From contig NMRA01000001.1 of the NCBI GenBank assembly GCA_002633005.1, positions 441,299-505,298 of the forward strand: DNA of 64,000 bases, written 5' to 3'. This document shows positions 23,851-35,820 of this stretch, piece after piece (position 1 is the first letter of the stretch; each line of letters opens with the position of its first letter). Made by a program: the position numbers and the translations under genes. The notes beneath the pieces were generated by a model. The model was not told the DNA's origin and ran no database searches. It saw only the letters and a list, made by a program, of their open reading frames with translations. Source of the DNA: Phoronis australis (lineage: Eukaryota > Phoronida > Phoronidae).

Positions 23851-24788
23851 TACGATTCGCACGTGCTCCTTTCAATATCAATTCCTTGAGCCAGGAAACG
23901 GAGACGTATAAAATATTCAGCGGGGCGTCCTCGTTAGGAGATGATTAAACGATTTGGCTCCGGGTTGTACCAAACTCCAGTAAAAATTAGATCATCACTC
24001 GTGTGTTCTGACACCCTAAATATTGTAAAGAAATTTAATTATAGCCCAAGCTATTACACCAGCAATGGACTGCACTCAACACACATAATGACGTTTCTCA
24101 AGTCTGTCTCTTGCTCTGAATGGCCTGAACATTCCAAACCGTGTGCTTGATAGCTTGCAGACACAGCAAGCTGCTCTATAATACAGCGCGACACACTCTG
24201 TCCATGCTAATTCTGTTTAATTAATAACGCACGGAATATTAAGAGGTCCCCTAGGCTTTATGAGAGGAGTATCATGTCGCGATGAATAACTTCGGTTACA
24301 ATACCACAAGTGGTTGCCGATTGTTTGCAAAAATGGTAGAGTGCGTTTCGAGAACCCAATTCTAAAAGCATTAGCTCGTTTGCTGCATAATCCAGAGGTT
24401 CACGGAAAAGGGACCAGGCGCGACGTGTCTAGTGCACGTGCTCAATGAACCATCCATTGCTTAGTAACATCTAGGGCGTGATATAGTTCTCAGTGGTTTA
24501 TCGCAGTTAAGCCTTCCACGAATATTCTTTTAGTTTTTCATTAATATTCATTTCCCAGGAGTTTAATTCCCACGAAAATGCACAAAGATTCGTTATAAAT
24601 TTCCGTGATAAGTGATCTTTTGAGGTCTTGCTGTCAATCATGTGACAGTAATGGTCCAGAAACTTGGGTTCTAGAAATCGTGCGTTGCATGCGCCAGTGT
24701 CATCACAGGCAGTAAGTAAGTAGAACGTTCATTTTTCATCGACTACGGGGCAGAAACACGGAGAGGTATTATTGGCGAGAGGCGTAGT

Positions 24789-24794
24789 TTTATT
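24789..24794 (-). terminator. Candidate polyadenylation signal of gene M
   Basis: AATAAA on the minus strand about 345 bases after the M stop codon. It is the first perfect hexamer I found downstream of the stop. Confidence 0.4.
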
Positions 24795-25138
24795 TTCTAA
24801 GATTAGAACCAACGCGTAATGGAACTCGCAACTTTAGCGGTCGCCATCCAGCCATGTGGTAACGGACCTAAACCAACCCTACCCGAAGAATGAGAGACGA
24901 TCAACGATTATTTAACTTATAAATTCACTTATGTTAATTCTTAGTGCACCGAAAGGCTCACAACGGCGAGAATTGAGGATTCGTAATAAAATCACAAAAC
25001 ACACAACAGATTCCGTTGTTTTGTAGCTATTGTAAAACCAGTCATGCCCTTTTCAAATTGATTTTTAAAGCAATACATTTAGACGCTACAGTAGTAACAA
25101 TACCTAGGAGAGTTCAAGGAACCTTTCTACATCGACAA

Positions 25139-25251
25139 TTACCAGAAAACATCTCGCTGCAGAGGGCTCACAGCGGGATTTACCGTTCGGGAATCGGCGA
25201 GCGGCAAGCAGACCCTACGCCGTGTAACCTTGTTGAAATAGTTACCATCAT
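25139..25251 (-). CDS. Gene M, exon 8 (last): unknown protein, residues 179-215
   Basis: After the acceptor atatcttcag| the exon starts with two bases (AT) that complete a GAT codon, then reads DGNYFNKVTRRRVCLPLADS and ends QRDVFW-stop (TAA at 25139). 36 codons remain open in exactly the phase demanded by exon 7 (or by exon 6 if exon 7 is skipped). Basic patch KVTRRR. Not recognised. Confidence 0.5.
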
Positions 25252-26783
25252 CTGAAGATATCGCTTTGCGTCAGCACCAGTTACAAATACCTATGATTGT
25301 CCCTGAAGCATTTAAAAACCTGTTTGTCCAATCTGTATCTGGTCAAACTTAACAGCAGTCGACCATAGTGGATCTTTGGAAATAGTATTAGCAAATAGTA
25401 CAAGAAACTCACACACAAGAGATAACGGATATCTGCGGGTGATAATTAGGCAACATCCCAGGGAAATTGTAACAGCTCCAATAGACTCTGCTAATTGCGT
25501 GTTCCAGGTCTATTCAATCAAACATGGGTTTTTGTCACGAACCACACACAATTCAAGCGTCAAGTACAATTTAACCAGGTGAGTTACGCCCGTGGCCAGA
25601 GCAATGTCGAATTTTGAAAGCGATCTTGAAATTAATGTAACGTATCGCAGCTCGCTTCGGCATGAGTGCAGATGCCGAGGGGCAAATGTACGAGAGAATA
25701 TTAACAACAGGGCCACAGTTACCCGTAGACGCTGTACAATCAATTTTGTTGCCAATTATATTACACAAAAATAGTTTTTACAAAAGATCTTGTGTAATCG
25801 TCCATTACCTATTCAAATAGGCCTTGCATCTAAACTGTCGCTATGTGAGAATAGCGGACGACTCACTGATAAAATACTGAACTCTGTATCAAAAAAATCT
25901 TAACATTGTGAAAACTGCTTTTTACTTCGAATTTTTATACCAATTAAAGTAACGGTCCCGTGTAAAGAAGCTTCAAAACACAGACAGCGCGACCTTCGAA
26001 AGAAATTATGTTACAAAATTCCCCTTAATAGCATAACTGAAGATTCGTGTATGAGATTATCAGGCACTATCTCCACAAGCCAGGACTTGATGACAACATG
26101 ATTTGGATAGCTTATTCAAATATGAAATCCGTTTCACTCGCAACCACCAGTGCACTAGACAGATTTGATTTTTAATGCATGAAGAAAACGGCGTTTGGCG
26201 AAGTATGAATTTTATACTCCAGCTGTTTAATTTCTCAAATAAAATCCCGTATACCCAACGGATTAAAATGTCTCCGTGTCAGCCACTAATCCCGAACTTA
26301 CACACACATATATACTAATAGGACAACACCACATCAGGATCTGAGACTGAAGCTCTGTTCAACATCGACAACAAAAACAATTTTCCGGCAGATATTTCAT
26401 ATAAAAAGATATTAATGTAACTTTAGACAGAGCAAATCCCCAGGGCTGACTACAGTCTTCGCAAAGCCCACATTTTATTAATTCAACGACACGTCAGCTT
26501 AAACGTCTCCTGGGAAGACTAAATAAACTAAAACCCTTAACATGGCTCACTGCAGTTGTCAAAACGTGTGGATGAAACAGCCAACCCGTTTCCTAGTCGA
26601 TGTTTTGCTAATTTCATTAGATTTTTTCAGCAAGTCACCACGTAATGATGGACAACCTCTGTCCAAAGCTACGATAAGCCAGCCCTGCGTAACAGACATC
26701 AAAAGTGGTGCGATATGATAGCACATCTACCCTCTTCGTCCCAGCAGGTATACACGCAGGAAAACACTAATATGTAACGTTAC

Positions 26784-26846
26784 CGTCATCTTTAATGGCA
26801 GCGTCAAGGACCCGTGCCTTCATCGCTAACTCGTGAAGATCCACGA
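26784..26846 (-). CDS. Gene M, exon 7: unknown protein, residues 158-178
   Basis: A 63-bp symmetric exon (phase 1 to 1) reading VDLHELAMKARVLDAAIKDD, probably helical. Donor GACG|gtaacg is acceptable; the acceptor (gttggagtag|TC) has a poor pyrimidine tract, so this is the weakest internal M exon. Skipping it keeps the frame. Confidence 0.35.
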
Positions 26847-28181
26847 CTACTCCAACGTTCCCATCGTGTCACGATACTCCAGCAGATACTTTGTTACTCC
26901 TCCGTGGGACGGCAGGCGAGTTCGTATACTCCGTGGTTGCGCGTTACGTGAGTACAACACAAATCTAACAACGCTGTACAGTAACAAAACAATTAAAATA
27001 ATAATAATAATAACAACGGACGAGGTTGTTCCCCAACAGTCTAACTATTACTCCTTTACGATCGTACCAGCGACCGTCGACCGCTGTCACCAGTCGGACA
27101 TCAGCGAATTCAATTCCATTTCGTAAGAGTTGTCGCTCACTAATCGCGCATACATTAATTGTCGTGGCAAAAGGAACTCCACAATGGGCCAGTTCACTAT
27201 AGCCGAGTATTGACTTTTCAGAGGACGGCAGTATTACTTTCCAGTGGCTGTTTTCCGCTCCTTTGGCAACGTCCATTCAGGTTATTGTTTGTTGTGACGT
27301 TATACGGGGCGGCTTTTGTTCACGGGCCACCAATCAATACTAACCTGGCAAACCGCGGGTGGTGACCTCTTTCGGCTTTGAACGATCAGCCACACCTGAG
27401 ACAGGTGGAAATTGGTGTCTCGATATGACAAAAATCGGTCTAGCAGCCGGGGGCACATTCAGGACTCCTACACATTTACTGTACTCAAAACGCAACAAAT
27501 GGCACCTTAGCGTTCCTTTGGCTAAAAATTCTACATTAAGAATTGGCAACCACAGACAACGTTATGTTTCTGTCACTGTTCTCAATTCGTTACACTCTAC
27601 AAACATAACTGTTCTATGAAAGACAATACCACCCTCGGGATAGGGCCATCTTTGCACAATAACACATGATATGTTACCCCTCAGTGAATATCTACTAGGC
27701 TTCGAATAAAGTAGGATAAACGAAGTATTGCGGTTACTCGAAGTCAAAACCAAACTGACCAGAAACTGCAAGACCTGGTTGTTTCTTATAAGAGTTAAAA
27801 CAATCAACTGATAACCACACCACTCACGACTATATCAAAAGGAAAAGCATGGGTCTACTCCCCCAAAAATATAAGAAAGACAACAAGAGGAAACGTTCCA
27901 GACACAAATCATTAATCGGACGAACGATTTCCCTGTGAATACGTCGATCAATCACCTCACTCAGACCGCTCAAAACGATGTTTGCTTATTAACTATTCAC
28001 GAAAGGTAAGCTATCGATCCGTATTTTTGCGAAAAAAAAAATTAAGAAAACATCGAAAAGGTATGTGGCATCCAACAAACTATTCTCTCCAAAATAATAC
28101 GAAAGAAAACGTGTCTACATCCCCTCATGCAAGCAAACAAAACAAGTCGCAAAATCAACTAAAACACAGCTTTTTCAGTAC

Positions 28182-28271
28182 CTTCGCCTCCTTTGGAGAT
28201 CTCCTTAAACACTTTTGCCATTTGCGTCAGGTCGAAGAGGGGAGACTTAGTTTCATTTTGTTGCCGTGATT
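28182..28271 (-). CDS. Gene M, exon 6: unknown protein, residues 128-157
   Basis: A 90-bp exon, phase 1 to 1, reading SRQQNETKSPLFDLTQMAKV and then FKEISKGGE. Acceptor ctgaacacag|AA, donor GAAG|gtactg. Residues about 138-152 form an amphipathic helix candidate. No family recognised. Confidence 0.65.
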
Positions 28272-28909
28272 CTGTGTTCAGAGTACAGAGCAGAGCGTTA
28301 ACACACAAACGTAAACACGTAATGTAGCCAGGAACATTTTTTTCTAAAATCCTTACACGTGCTAACCAAATCTTTAGGCTTTCCGCCCATGTTGTAAATG
28401 TGTGTAAGCAAACCCACTTAAGGAACGTTGTTCGTTACTCAGCTGTTTCACACTAAAAACCTACACAAACTTAACGACGCCTGCAGTATGGAACTGGTGC
28501 ATGTTATCAAAATACTCAGACAGGTCAACAAAAAATTAACTCTCGTATCCACATCAAAAACTGAACAGGTCGAATAATTTTGAAACCAAAAAGAAAACCA
28601 ATGCAAACTAACTCAACAACACACAAACCAATTGGTGACATCCCTCTCTCTGGCTGCAACGAAAGCGAAACAAATACAAAATCTTAACACAGGATCAGAC
28701 CCGTGTCGTGAAAGCCACTTCAGTATTCTCCATGACTCTAAGATCAAGCAACATTGTTCGACTCCCAAGACCATAACAAATAAAACCTCGAGACTAAAAC
28801 AATGCCAAATTTGCCACGCATAACTGAACTGAACACGGATGAAACGAGAACAAAACGAGAAGACAAAGCGAGCAGACGGCGCACGTCTGCCACGAGTGTG
28901 AGCTATTAC

Positions 28910-28993
28910 CTTGTTCATTCTTTTCGAGGTAAACTAGACCTTTCGACAAGCGCGTACCATTCTGGTTAGAGTGATCTGCGCTTGATTCCTCAT
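28910..28993 (-). CDS. Gene M, exon 5: unknown protein, residues 100-127
   Basis: An 84-bp exon, phase 1 to 1, reading EESSADHSNQNGTRLSKG then LVYLEKNEQ. The acceptor (ttacgtttgtgtag|AT) and donor (CAAG|gtaata) are good. The first split codon becomes Asp when joined to exon 4, extending an acidic stretch. Unrecognised. Confidence 0.72.
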
Positions 28994-30274
28994 CTACACA
29001 AACGTAAATAGGAAACAAGATTGTTAACAAGGTAAGAATAACAGCAAATGTCGGTCGCCCTGCAAGACGTACCTTTAATTGATATCTTATTATGAATTCC
29101 AGATTTGCACATAAGCACGTGTAGACCTACTCCAGTGCCGGAAATTCCTCGAGAAACACTTCTTCATTCATGACACTTTGGATATTTACAACTGCCGTTA
29201 CAGATTTCTAAGAATGATGATTTTCTTAATAATTCCAGACAAGAACCAACTCAAAATTGTACACGTGTAATGTGAAGTCTTGAGATAAACATGAAATGCA
29301 ATTCTTCACAATTACCACCTAAACATGAGTATTACTTATAAACTGGCCTAAAATTGTCATCATACCGTATTGGAAGTTTTTACCAGCACGAATAGAGGAC
29401 CAGCGACTGATGGGAGAGGGGCCCGGTCCCGAAAAACCATGTCCAAATTGATGGCACTTTGACACTACTCTTTTCGACTACCTACATAACCAAGATGTCT
29501 TAGCCGGTTGACCAGGCGGAACTGGCGAAGTCCAGCAAGAGCAATCAACGAATGTCGGTAGTTTGGATTCATTTTGCGAGGCGTTACAAAACATCGAGTT
29601 GTGCTTCTGAGGTTATACTGTGATCGAGATGAAGCTCATATGAATTAATTTTCGCTTATTAAACCGCTTCATTCTGATTTTGAACTTGGTCATTTTTGAC
29701 GCCACGAGTCAGCAATTTATATAAATTGAACAACGGTGATTCAGAACGCCACCTGTTGTTTGGGGCAGAAGAAAGTGTTTCCAAGTAAGCACTAAAATAT
29801 TTAAAATTAATAATAACAAGTTATTGATCGTTCCGATGGAATTGTGCTCAGACAAGTAATGGCTGAAGAGATTTGCGTGTGTTGTACGAGCATCTGACCG
29901 TAATTTTCTCGGACAGGCTCCACGTAATACCGTGTCAGCGGTGTAGTCGGGCATAAGTTGCTCGCTGTGAGGAAATGGCCGGTGTGTTTAAAACGTTAAT
30001 TATGCAATCTTCATTGGGGCACTGCATCACGCCGATCAATTGTACGATTGATCTCAGGCATGCAAAACGAGCCCTCTGATTGATTTTTAATTAATAATAG
30101 ATTTCGTAAGAACAGCTGTTAATAAAGGCCCTTACGCGGAATTACAAAAAAAATCACAACTGCGTCCTACATCGATTTGTTGGGGCTTTTGAAATGGTGT
30201 CTATGCGTTCCATTTCTTGCAATGAATATTTCTTCAACAATTTCACTCCATTTATCCCCAAAACCACTATTACG

Positions 30275-30474
30275 TTACCATTTTACGATTCCTGGACAAG
30301 CTATGCAAATCCGTCACAAAATGTTGCGTGAGATTTAAGTTTTCTGACCAAGAGTGTCCCAGTGTCATGGAGGTGTCTTCGTAAACAAAGAAACAAAACA
30401 GTGATTTTTTACGTTTTATAAGCTCACCAATAACCCGAAATTTTCGGGTTTCGAAATTTAGACCGTGTGGAGTT
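30275..30474 (+). promoter_or_regulatory. Candidate promoter/5' UTR of gene P
   Basis: CpG-containing stretch directly upstream of the P start codon and at the boundary where CpG frequency drops sharply to the right. No TATA element identified. Confidence 0.3.
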
Positions 30475-30498
30475 ATGTCCCGTGATGAGCAAAGGGAG
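30475..30498 (+). CDS. Gene P, exon 1 (translation start), residues 1-8
   Basis: ATG at 30475 (G at -3) reads MSRDEQRE and ends at a strong donor GAG|gtaagt, phase 0. Nine exons (30475-30498, 32146-32185, 35272-35336, 37291-37341, 38093-38224, 38637-38712, 38833-38891, 39400-39521, 41230-41362) join without a stop into 233 codons plus TAA, every phase matching. The upstream 200 bases are CpG-containing while the body is nearly CpG-free, as expected for a methylated gene body downstream of an unmethylated promoter in many invertebrates. The protein lacks a signal peptide or membrane segment. It is not recognised. Confidence 0.5.
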
Positions 30499-31711
30499 GT
30501 AAGTATCGTGAAATAGGTAAAATAAGAATGGCGGCCTTTAACACGTTCAAGTACAGTCAATTTCTAGAGGTTTCGTGAGATTGGAGAAACATTGTCCTAA
30601 GATTCTGAAAAAATAATGTTCCATACAAAACGCTGTGAGGACTGTTCTAATTACAATGCACTAGATTTGGTAGAAATGTTACGCAATTATTCATTTTCGA
30701 CAGCAGAAATCAAAAACAGACTGTTCCACTCTGGTAAATATAGAATATGTTTGTTTCTTTTAAAATAGCTAAGCAAGGTTAAAAGCTTAGCAAACTCAAT
30801 TTGAACTACACCAGTTATTCTCAAATGATGTTATTTCAACGCCAAATCATTTTCCAAAATAACCAGAATGCAACAGTTTCTGATTGTCTGATGGTGCACC
30901 AACAACACTGACGTCACGCCCAACAACCTTGAGAAACACGGACAGTCAAAAATGAAAATTTCTACAGGATACAATCAACGGAATGTTGTTATTTCCATAT
31001 TTGCTTTTCATTGCATAATGTAAACTGACGAAGACAAACAAATATGTATCTTCAAGAGGTAGGCAGATGGAATTAGAACAGTTAAACTTGTAAACGTCGT
31101 TATCGATGAATGTGAACACCTGAGTATATTTCCAGTATTTTGTGTGTCACACCTTGACTAATTGGTTCCCAATAAAAACTCCTGGGAGCCTAATTTCAAC
31201 ATTTTATTTACCCAAACGGGGGCAATAGTTCACCAGCCTTTGACTACAATACACGAACAAGCGACTTCTGCGTTGGAGGATGATTGACTTCAGAAAATCG
31301 AAAAGTCTTAGTGACAGTGGCTTCTGTTGCAAGCCTTTCAACCCACGAGGACAAAAATTAAGTACATTATAACTAATTCGTATTTTTCCAAATATCGGAA
31401 GATTATTGGTTGGTAATTTCGTTGACTCTCACACTTGCAAATTTTTTTGTTTGCAAACTAAACCAAACCCATCAGCAAACTCCGAATTTGGCAATGTTTG
31501 CAAACAAGTCTGGTAGAGTTTGGTAACCTGGACCGAACTTTGCAATTAAACGACTAAGAGGGTGTTGGCATGAAACTAATTAATCTCGCTCTGTGAAGCA
31601 CAAACAAGAAAAACGAATGTGAACTTGACGTGCTAGGAATGTAGTGTTTACCAAAAAGATTAGCAAAGCCAATGAAGTGGTATCATTCGATTGGAACGAA
31701 ACCTCAATACA

Positions 31712-31783
31712 CAAATATCGTCTGCAATGGCCAGGCAAATATCGTCTGCAATGGATACACAAATATCGTCTGCACTGACTGGT
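31712..31783. repeat. 24-bp minisatellite, three copies
   Basis: The word CAAATATCGTCTGCAATGG recurs at 31712, 31736 and 31760 with period 24. A plus frame reads an eight-residue TNIVCNG repeat, but nothing suggests expression. Confidence 0.85.
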
Positions 31784-32145
31784 TCTTCTTGGAAGTTAAG
31801 AGTATTAAAGATAATTCAAATGGAAAGGTTGGAAAACCAATCGGCCTGAAAGTAGGCTGCACAAACGGGGTGCTTGGAAACATGTGTACCCCTGGGCAAA
31901 CATTGTTATATCTGAACCCCTGTGAGCATCAACTGATCAAAAGTAATACTTCATAAATATCAACAGCCATTATATGAAAATTTGTGTAACCTTCCTTCAA
32001 CTCTGTTTTGGGCGTGAAAATGATGAATTTTTCATTGGCTGTTGACTTGCACAAATAAATTGTGAAATCCCATGTGAAATAGGGTAGACCTATACCATTG
32101 TAAAATTTCTAAAGGAAAACCTGGCAGTCAGATGCAATTGTTTAG

Positions 32146-32185
32146 GCTGGTGCTAAGGAGGAATTTGTAAACAAGTGTGACTCAG
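32146..32185 (+). CDS. Gene P, exon 2, residues 9-21
   Basis: A 40-bp exon reading AGAKEEFVNKCDS; acceptor caattgtttag|GCT and donor TCAG|gtgagg are both strong. Phase 0 to 1. The sequence around it has no CpG at all for 300 bases (32041-32340). Confidence 0.57.
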
Positions 32186-34324
32186 GTGAGGAACTGAAAT
32201 TTCAGAAAAGGTGGAAAATAACACAACAAAATATTCCAAATGAAGAAGAAATTACCAGAATGCAATACTCTGGTGTCAATCTTACTTAATGAAGTGGTGG
32301 GGAACAGTTTCACATACCTCACCCCTTTTTGTGCATTAATAACGTTATGTGGGACCCAAGAAAAAATGTCCCAAATTGGGCGAACTATGGAGCTTATATC
32401 TCAGGAATGGCTGGTGGTATTTATATGAAAGATACTATTATATAACTAACAATTATTAGGTGTTTGTTTCATCACTTGAGCTATAGTTAAGAAAGAAAAC
32501 ATCTCTGTCCCAACCTGGTCTTGCACCCCATACCTTCTGCTAACAGTGCAGACCCTTTAGTTCACTAAGTTACAGGGAACATAAGTCAATTACCCCCAAA
32601 CCAAACAGACTTGATAGAAGTCATCTTCACCCAAACTTGAGAGCACATATACAGGTATATAATTATGTTGTTATAAATTATCATGTTTATATGGTATAAT
32701 TAAGAATTATTAGTTTTCATAAATGCCAAATGTTGGTCACATCAGAGTAGAGTCTGTATCAAGACAGCTACTAATACACATCAAAATGCAAATTTATAAC
32801 TACACAATTATATACCTGGCACATACTTCAGATAACTATGCCTTTTAGGCACTGAAATTCGACTTTGACACCAAGGGCTAACATAAATAGGACTGGTGAT
32901 TTTATGGAAAAGGTTTCACGAAAGGAAAATGAACAGGTAATTTAGAAAATTGTTACTGAGAATTACATCTTACAAAATTTGGTCATGTACTGTTGTTTTT
33001 CTACGAATGTACCTTCTTTTGGTTAAACTTCACTAAAAGGACATGGTTGTATGACCCAGATTGACATTAAGTCAAAAATCTTATTTTACAGGCTTTTTAG
33101 TTTCAGAAAATATGTACATTTTCATAGTTAATTTCTGCAGTTTTGTAAATATTTGGCAAACTTCTTTATAAGGTCCAACATAAAATTAATTTTAATGCTC
33201 TATAAACTCATTTTCCATTAACAACTTTTGATATAGATTACGGAAGTTCATTTTTTGGACAGAACCCAGGTTTTTAGCCTCTTTACTGGTTCCCTTTCCT
33301 TTTCTTTTTGTAATTGTCAGGAGCCATTATGTAGTTGCTTCAATAATAAAACAATGCAATAATGTAATGATACAACAAACCAATACATACTGGAGTTGAA
33401 CTTAAAAATTTGTCTAAGGATGTGAACCATAGACACATATCATTGAACCATACTCTAAACCACATGTGACAATTGAAAGAGCTGCATTCTACTATATGAA
33501 CAATCATCAATAATTGGTCAGCTCGTGATTAATATCTATTAACCATTACTCTGCTGTAACTATTGACCAGCTCTCATTGTGAGCATCAAATCAGTTGAGC
33601 TGCAGTCTATATACTGGCTGTGCTGACACACACAACCTGGACAGGGGGGTCTCCAGAAAGGACCAACATGTGCAACCAACTCAGAGTCGCAAGCAATAAC
33701 ACAGACATAAAGGGCAGGGATGCGTGATCTCACCACTGAAAAATGGACCCTTATCAAAGTCATGCTTGTCTCTGACATGGGTTCACTTTTCAAACTGGAA
33801 AAGGAGCCCATATCACAAGTTTGCTCAAGCATACCCACTTCAACCATAAAGAGACCTCACTTTGAAAAAGGGCCCTTTTCAGCGACCCATGGGTACCCAC
33901 CATACCTATGGTAGAGGAACTCCCCTAGGGTTATACCAACGCAACAAAGAGTTTTGTAGTGATGTGTTCAACTTTTTGGGTATTCCAGAAAACCTTCAAA
34001 TGAGTTTTTACTGAGCCATTATATTGGCATCATTTTACAGTAGTCTGCCACCTATTGTATAAGATCAGAACTTTTGTCCCCGAAGTGTGATCCGAGATCA
34101 ACAGATGAAGCAAGAACTGTCGACATGCAGTAAAATCTCACCAATTTCAGGCAAGAAATAAAATAATTAACAAGGGGAGAAAGGCGGTTATTAATACATA
34201 AGGTCCTGTTAGGAGAATAATCTCCTCACCAGGCTTTCATCCTCAATAAATGCCGCAGTAATCACCGCTTTCATCAGTTCAAATACCGACACATGGAAAT
34301 TTGTGACACGCTGCCACGCCTTAC

Positions 34325-34520
34325 CGCAAAGTTCATCGACGAACGAGTGCACGATGTCATCCTTGGTCCAGATGTAGCTCTCTTTATTCAGCATAATCTG
34401 GGGTGTGGTAGGCTGCGACGAGTCTGGAGAGCTCCCCTTGCTGTTGGCACGTGCAGTGTCAACTGTGAGGAAGCCATTTTGATGAGTGGATTCTGGAACA
34501 TTCTCATGAGAATCCGCGTT
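34325..34520 (-). CDS. Gene M, exon 4: unknown protein, residues 35-99
   Basis: The largest M exon, 196 bp, open throughout in the used frame. It reads NADSHENVPESTHQNGFLTV, a Ser/Pro-rich stretch (KGSSPDSSQPTTPQIM), then LNKESYIWTKDDIVHSFVDE. The acceptor ttatttccattttag|AAC is strong and immediately follows (on the minus strand) the AAT microsatellite; the donor TGCG|gtaagg is good. Ser/Pro sites (SSPD, TTPQ) are possible proline-directed phosphorylation sites, an inference. The exon lies inside intron 2 of gene P on the other strand. Confidence 0.72.
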
Positions 34521-34539
34521 CTAAAATGGAAATAATTAT

Positions 34540-34695
34540 GTTAATAATAATGATAATAATAATAATAATAATAATATTAATTATAATGATAATAATGATG
34601 ACAATGACAATAATGATCATTATGATGATCGTAACAATGATAATGATAACGATAATAATGATAATAATAATGATAATACTGATAATAATGATAAC
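34540..34695. repeat. AAT/GAT microsatellite upstream of M exon 4
   Basis: Interrupted AAT, GAT and ATC units over about 155 bases. On the minus strand it ends roughly 20 bases before the exon 4 acceptor, i.e. in the branch-point zone. Confidence 0.95.
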
Positions 34696-34811
34696 ATGAT
34701 ATTGATCAACTTTATTGTAAGAATTTATGCTGCATAAGATCACACTTCAGTGTCCCAATAACTGACCTGGAGTCCGAAAGATTTACTGTCACATGAATAA
34801 TGTGAATTTAC

Positions 34812-34837
34812 CTGTCCTCCATGACCAACACCTCGGC
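34812..34837 (-). CDS. Gene M, exon 3 (26-bp microexon), residues 27-34
   Basis: Encodes RGVGHGGQ after a two-base start that completes a glycine codon. The donor CAG|gtaaat is good but the acceptor (aataactag|) has a weak pyrimidine tract. It was found because it is the only nearby candidate that converts the phase 1 end of exon 2 into the phase 0 start of exon 4. Confidence 0.35.
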
Positions 34838-35271
34838 CTAGTTATTTGAGAATTTATAAAAACTGCGAACCAGGAACTTCCGAGAAAATCTGAACCTCCA
34901 CAACAATTGTATATGAAATTTCACTAGAAATTTTACTGAAATAATAACACTGAAATGAGATCACAATGGCATTGACTTATAGGGTGAAGATTGGGGCATG
35001 AATCTGACCAATTTAGGACAAAAATAATTATAAAAGTTGATCTCTTCTCATTCACAAAGGCTTCCAACATTGATGTGAAAGGCCAAAGTGTCTTGAGACA
35101 TAGTCTTGAGACATTGTCTGCCCATGGCTCAATCATAGAACTGCTCTAAAAAAAGACCAAGCATTTACTTGGCATTACATATCTTTTACGAAAAAATGAA
35201 GAAATAGGTTTCCCTGGCACCATACTGCATGGTGAATTGATGAGACTCAGATATTCCTACTTGTTTTACAG

Positions 35272-35336
35272 GCCTTCACACACAAAAATTACAAGACAGC
35301 TTGAATAGGCAGAATAAACATGGCGTTGACTCTCAA
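35272..35336 (+). CDS. Gene P, exon 3, residues 22-43
   Basis: A 65-bp exon, phase 1 to 0, reading LHTQKLQDSLNRQNKHGVDS then Q. Acceptor tacttgttttacag|GC is strong; donor CAA|gtaact is moderate. Polar and helix-prone. Confidence 0.6.
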
Positions 35337-35690
35337 GTAACTATGGAGTAAGTCTATGTAACCACACTTGCAGACTTTCCAGGATCTTGTTTTCAGACAG
35401 TATATAGCCAATTTAAGGGATTACTCAAGGCTAGGTCTGTTCATCACCAGATAAAGTTAGGGTTTACTATGAGGGTGGAGAAACGTGTATTTATCAATTT
35501 ACTTTATGAATTAGCGAGACAACGTTAAGTAAATACTTAGTGGAAACACTAATGATGGAATTAGTTCTTAATCATGGAGTGTACAGTACTAGTCGAAAGT
35601 ATCGAGACAAAATGACCTGTGATTCCACTTATGGATGAGTGGGCGGAAGCAGAATTCATCGTCAGAGAAGTCTTTTATCGTGACCGAGAA

Positions 35691-35820
35691 TGAACAGGAA
35701 TGAACAGGAATGAACGGGAATGAACGGGAATGAACAGGAATGAACGGGAATGAACGGGAATGAACAGGAATGAACGGGAATGAACAGGAATGAACGGGAA
35801 TGAACAGGAACGAACAGGAA
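35691..35820. repeat. Decanucleotide tandem repeat, 13 units
   Basis: Thirteen exact-length units of TGAACRGGAA (35691-35820). The variable base is A or G in the order A A G G A G G A G A G A A; the last unit starts with C. Lies in intron 3 of gene P. Confidence 0.97.

Larger units (their letters stand above)
18566..24780. other. CpG-rich intergenic region upstream of the channel's coding start
   Basis: Must contain the channel's 5' non-coding exon(s) and promoter unless these lie even farther right, but I could not pick them out. Open frames at 20606-21064 (plus, 152 codons) and 21865-22269 (plus, 134 codons) have no recognisable domain and no splice context. One hAT-like MITE lies at 19994-20139 and a 35-bp repeat at 23765-23850. 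Confidence 0.4.
34129..35140. mobile_element. Partial copies of the TA-flanked MITE family
   Basis: At 34129 CAGTAAAATCTCACCAATTT matches the family end; at about 35009 ACCAATTTAGGACAAAAATA and at 35057 AGGCTTCCAACATTG match its interior. Both copies are truncated and bracket M exons 3 and 4. Confidence 0.55.

Noticed and set aside
32880-32939. Plus-strand segment ending at a donor-like CAG|gtaatt (TGDFMEKVSRKENEQ)
   Set aside because: The only nearby acceptor puts a stop in the needed frame, and it would break the phase chain of gene P.
33560-33914. Overlapping frames on both strands near 33.7 kb
   Set aside because: Looks like a repeat fragment, but I found no terminal repeats or known motif, so no call is made.
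34293-34535. Plus-strand open frame EICDTLPRLTAKFIDERVHDV
   Set aside because: Shadow of M exon 4: the minus frame has strong splice sites at both ends and phase agreement with neighbours; the plus frame has none.
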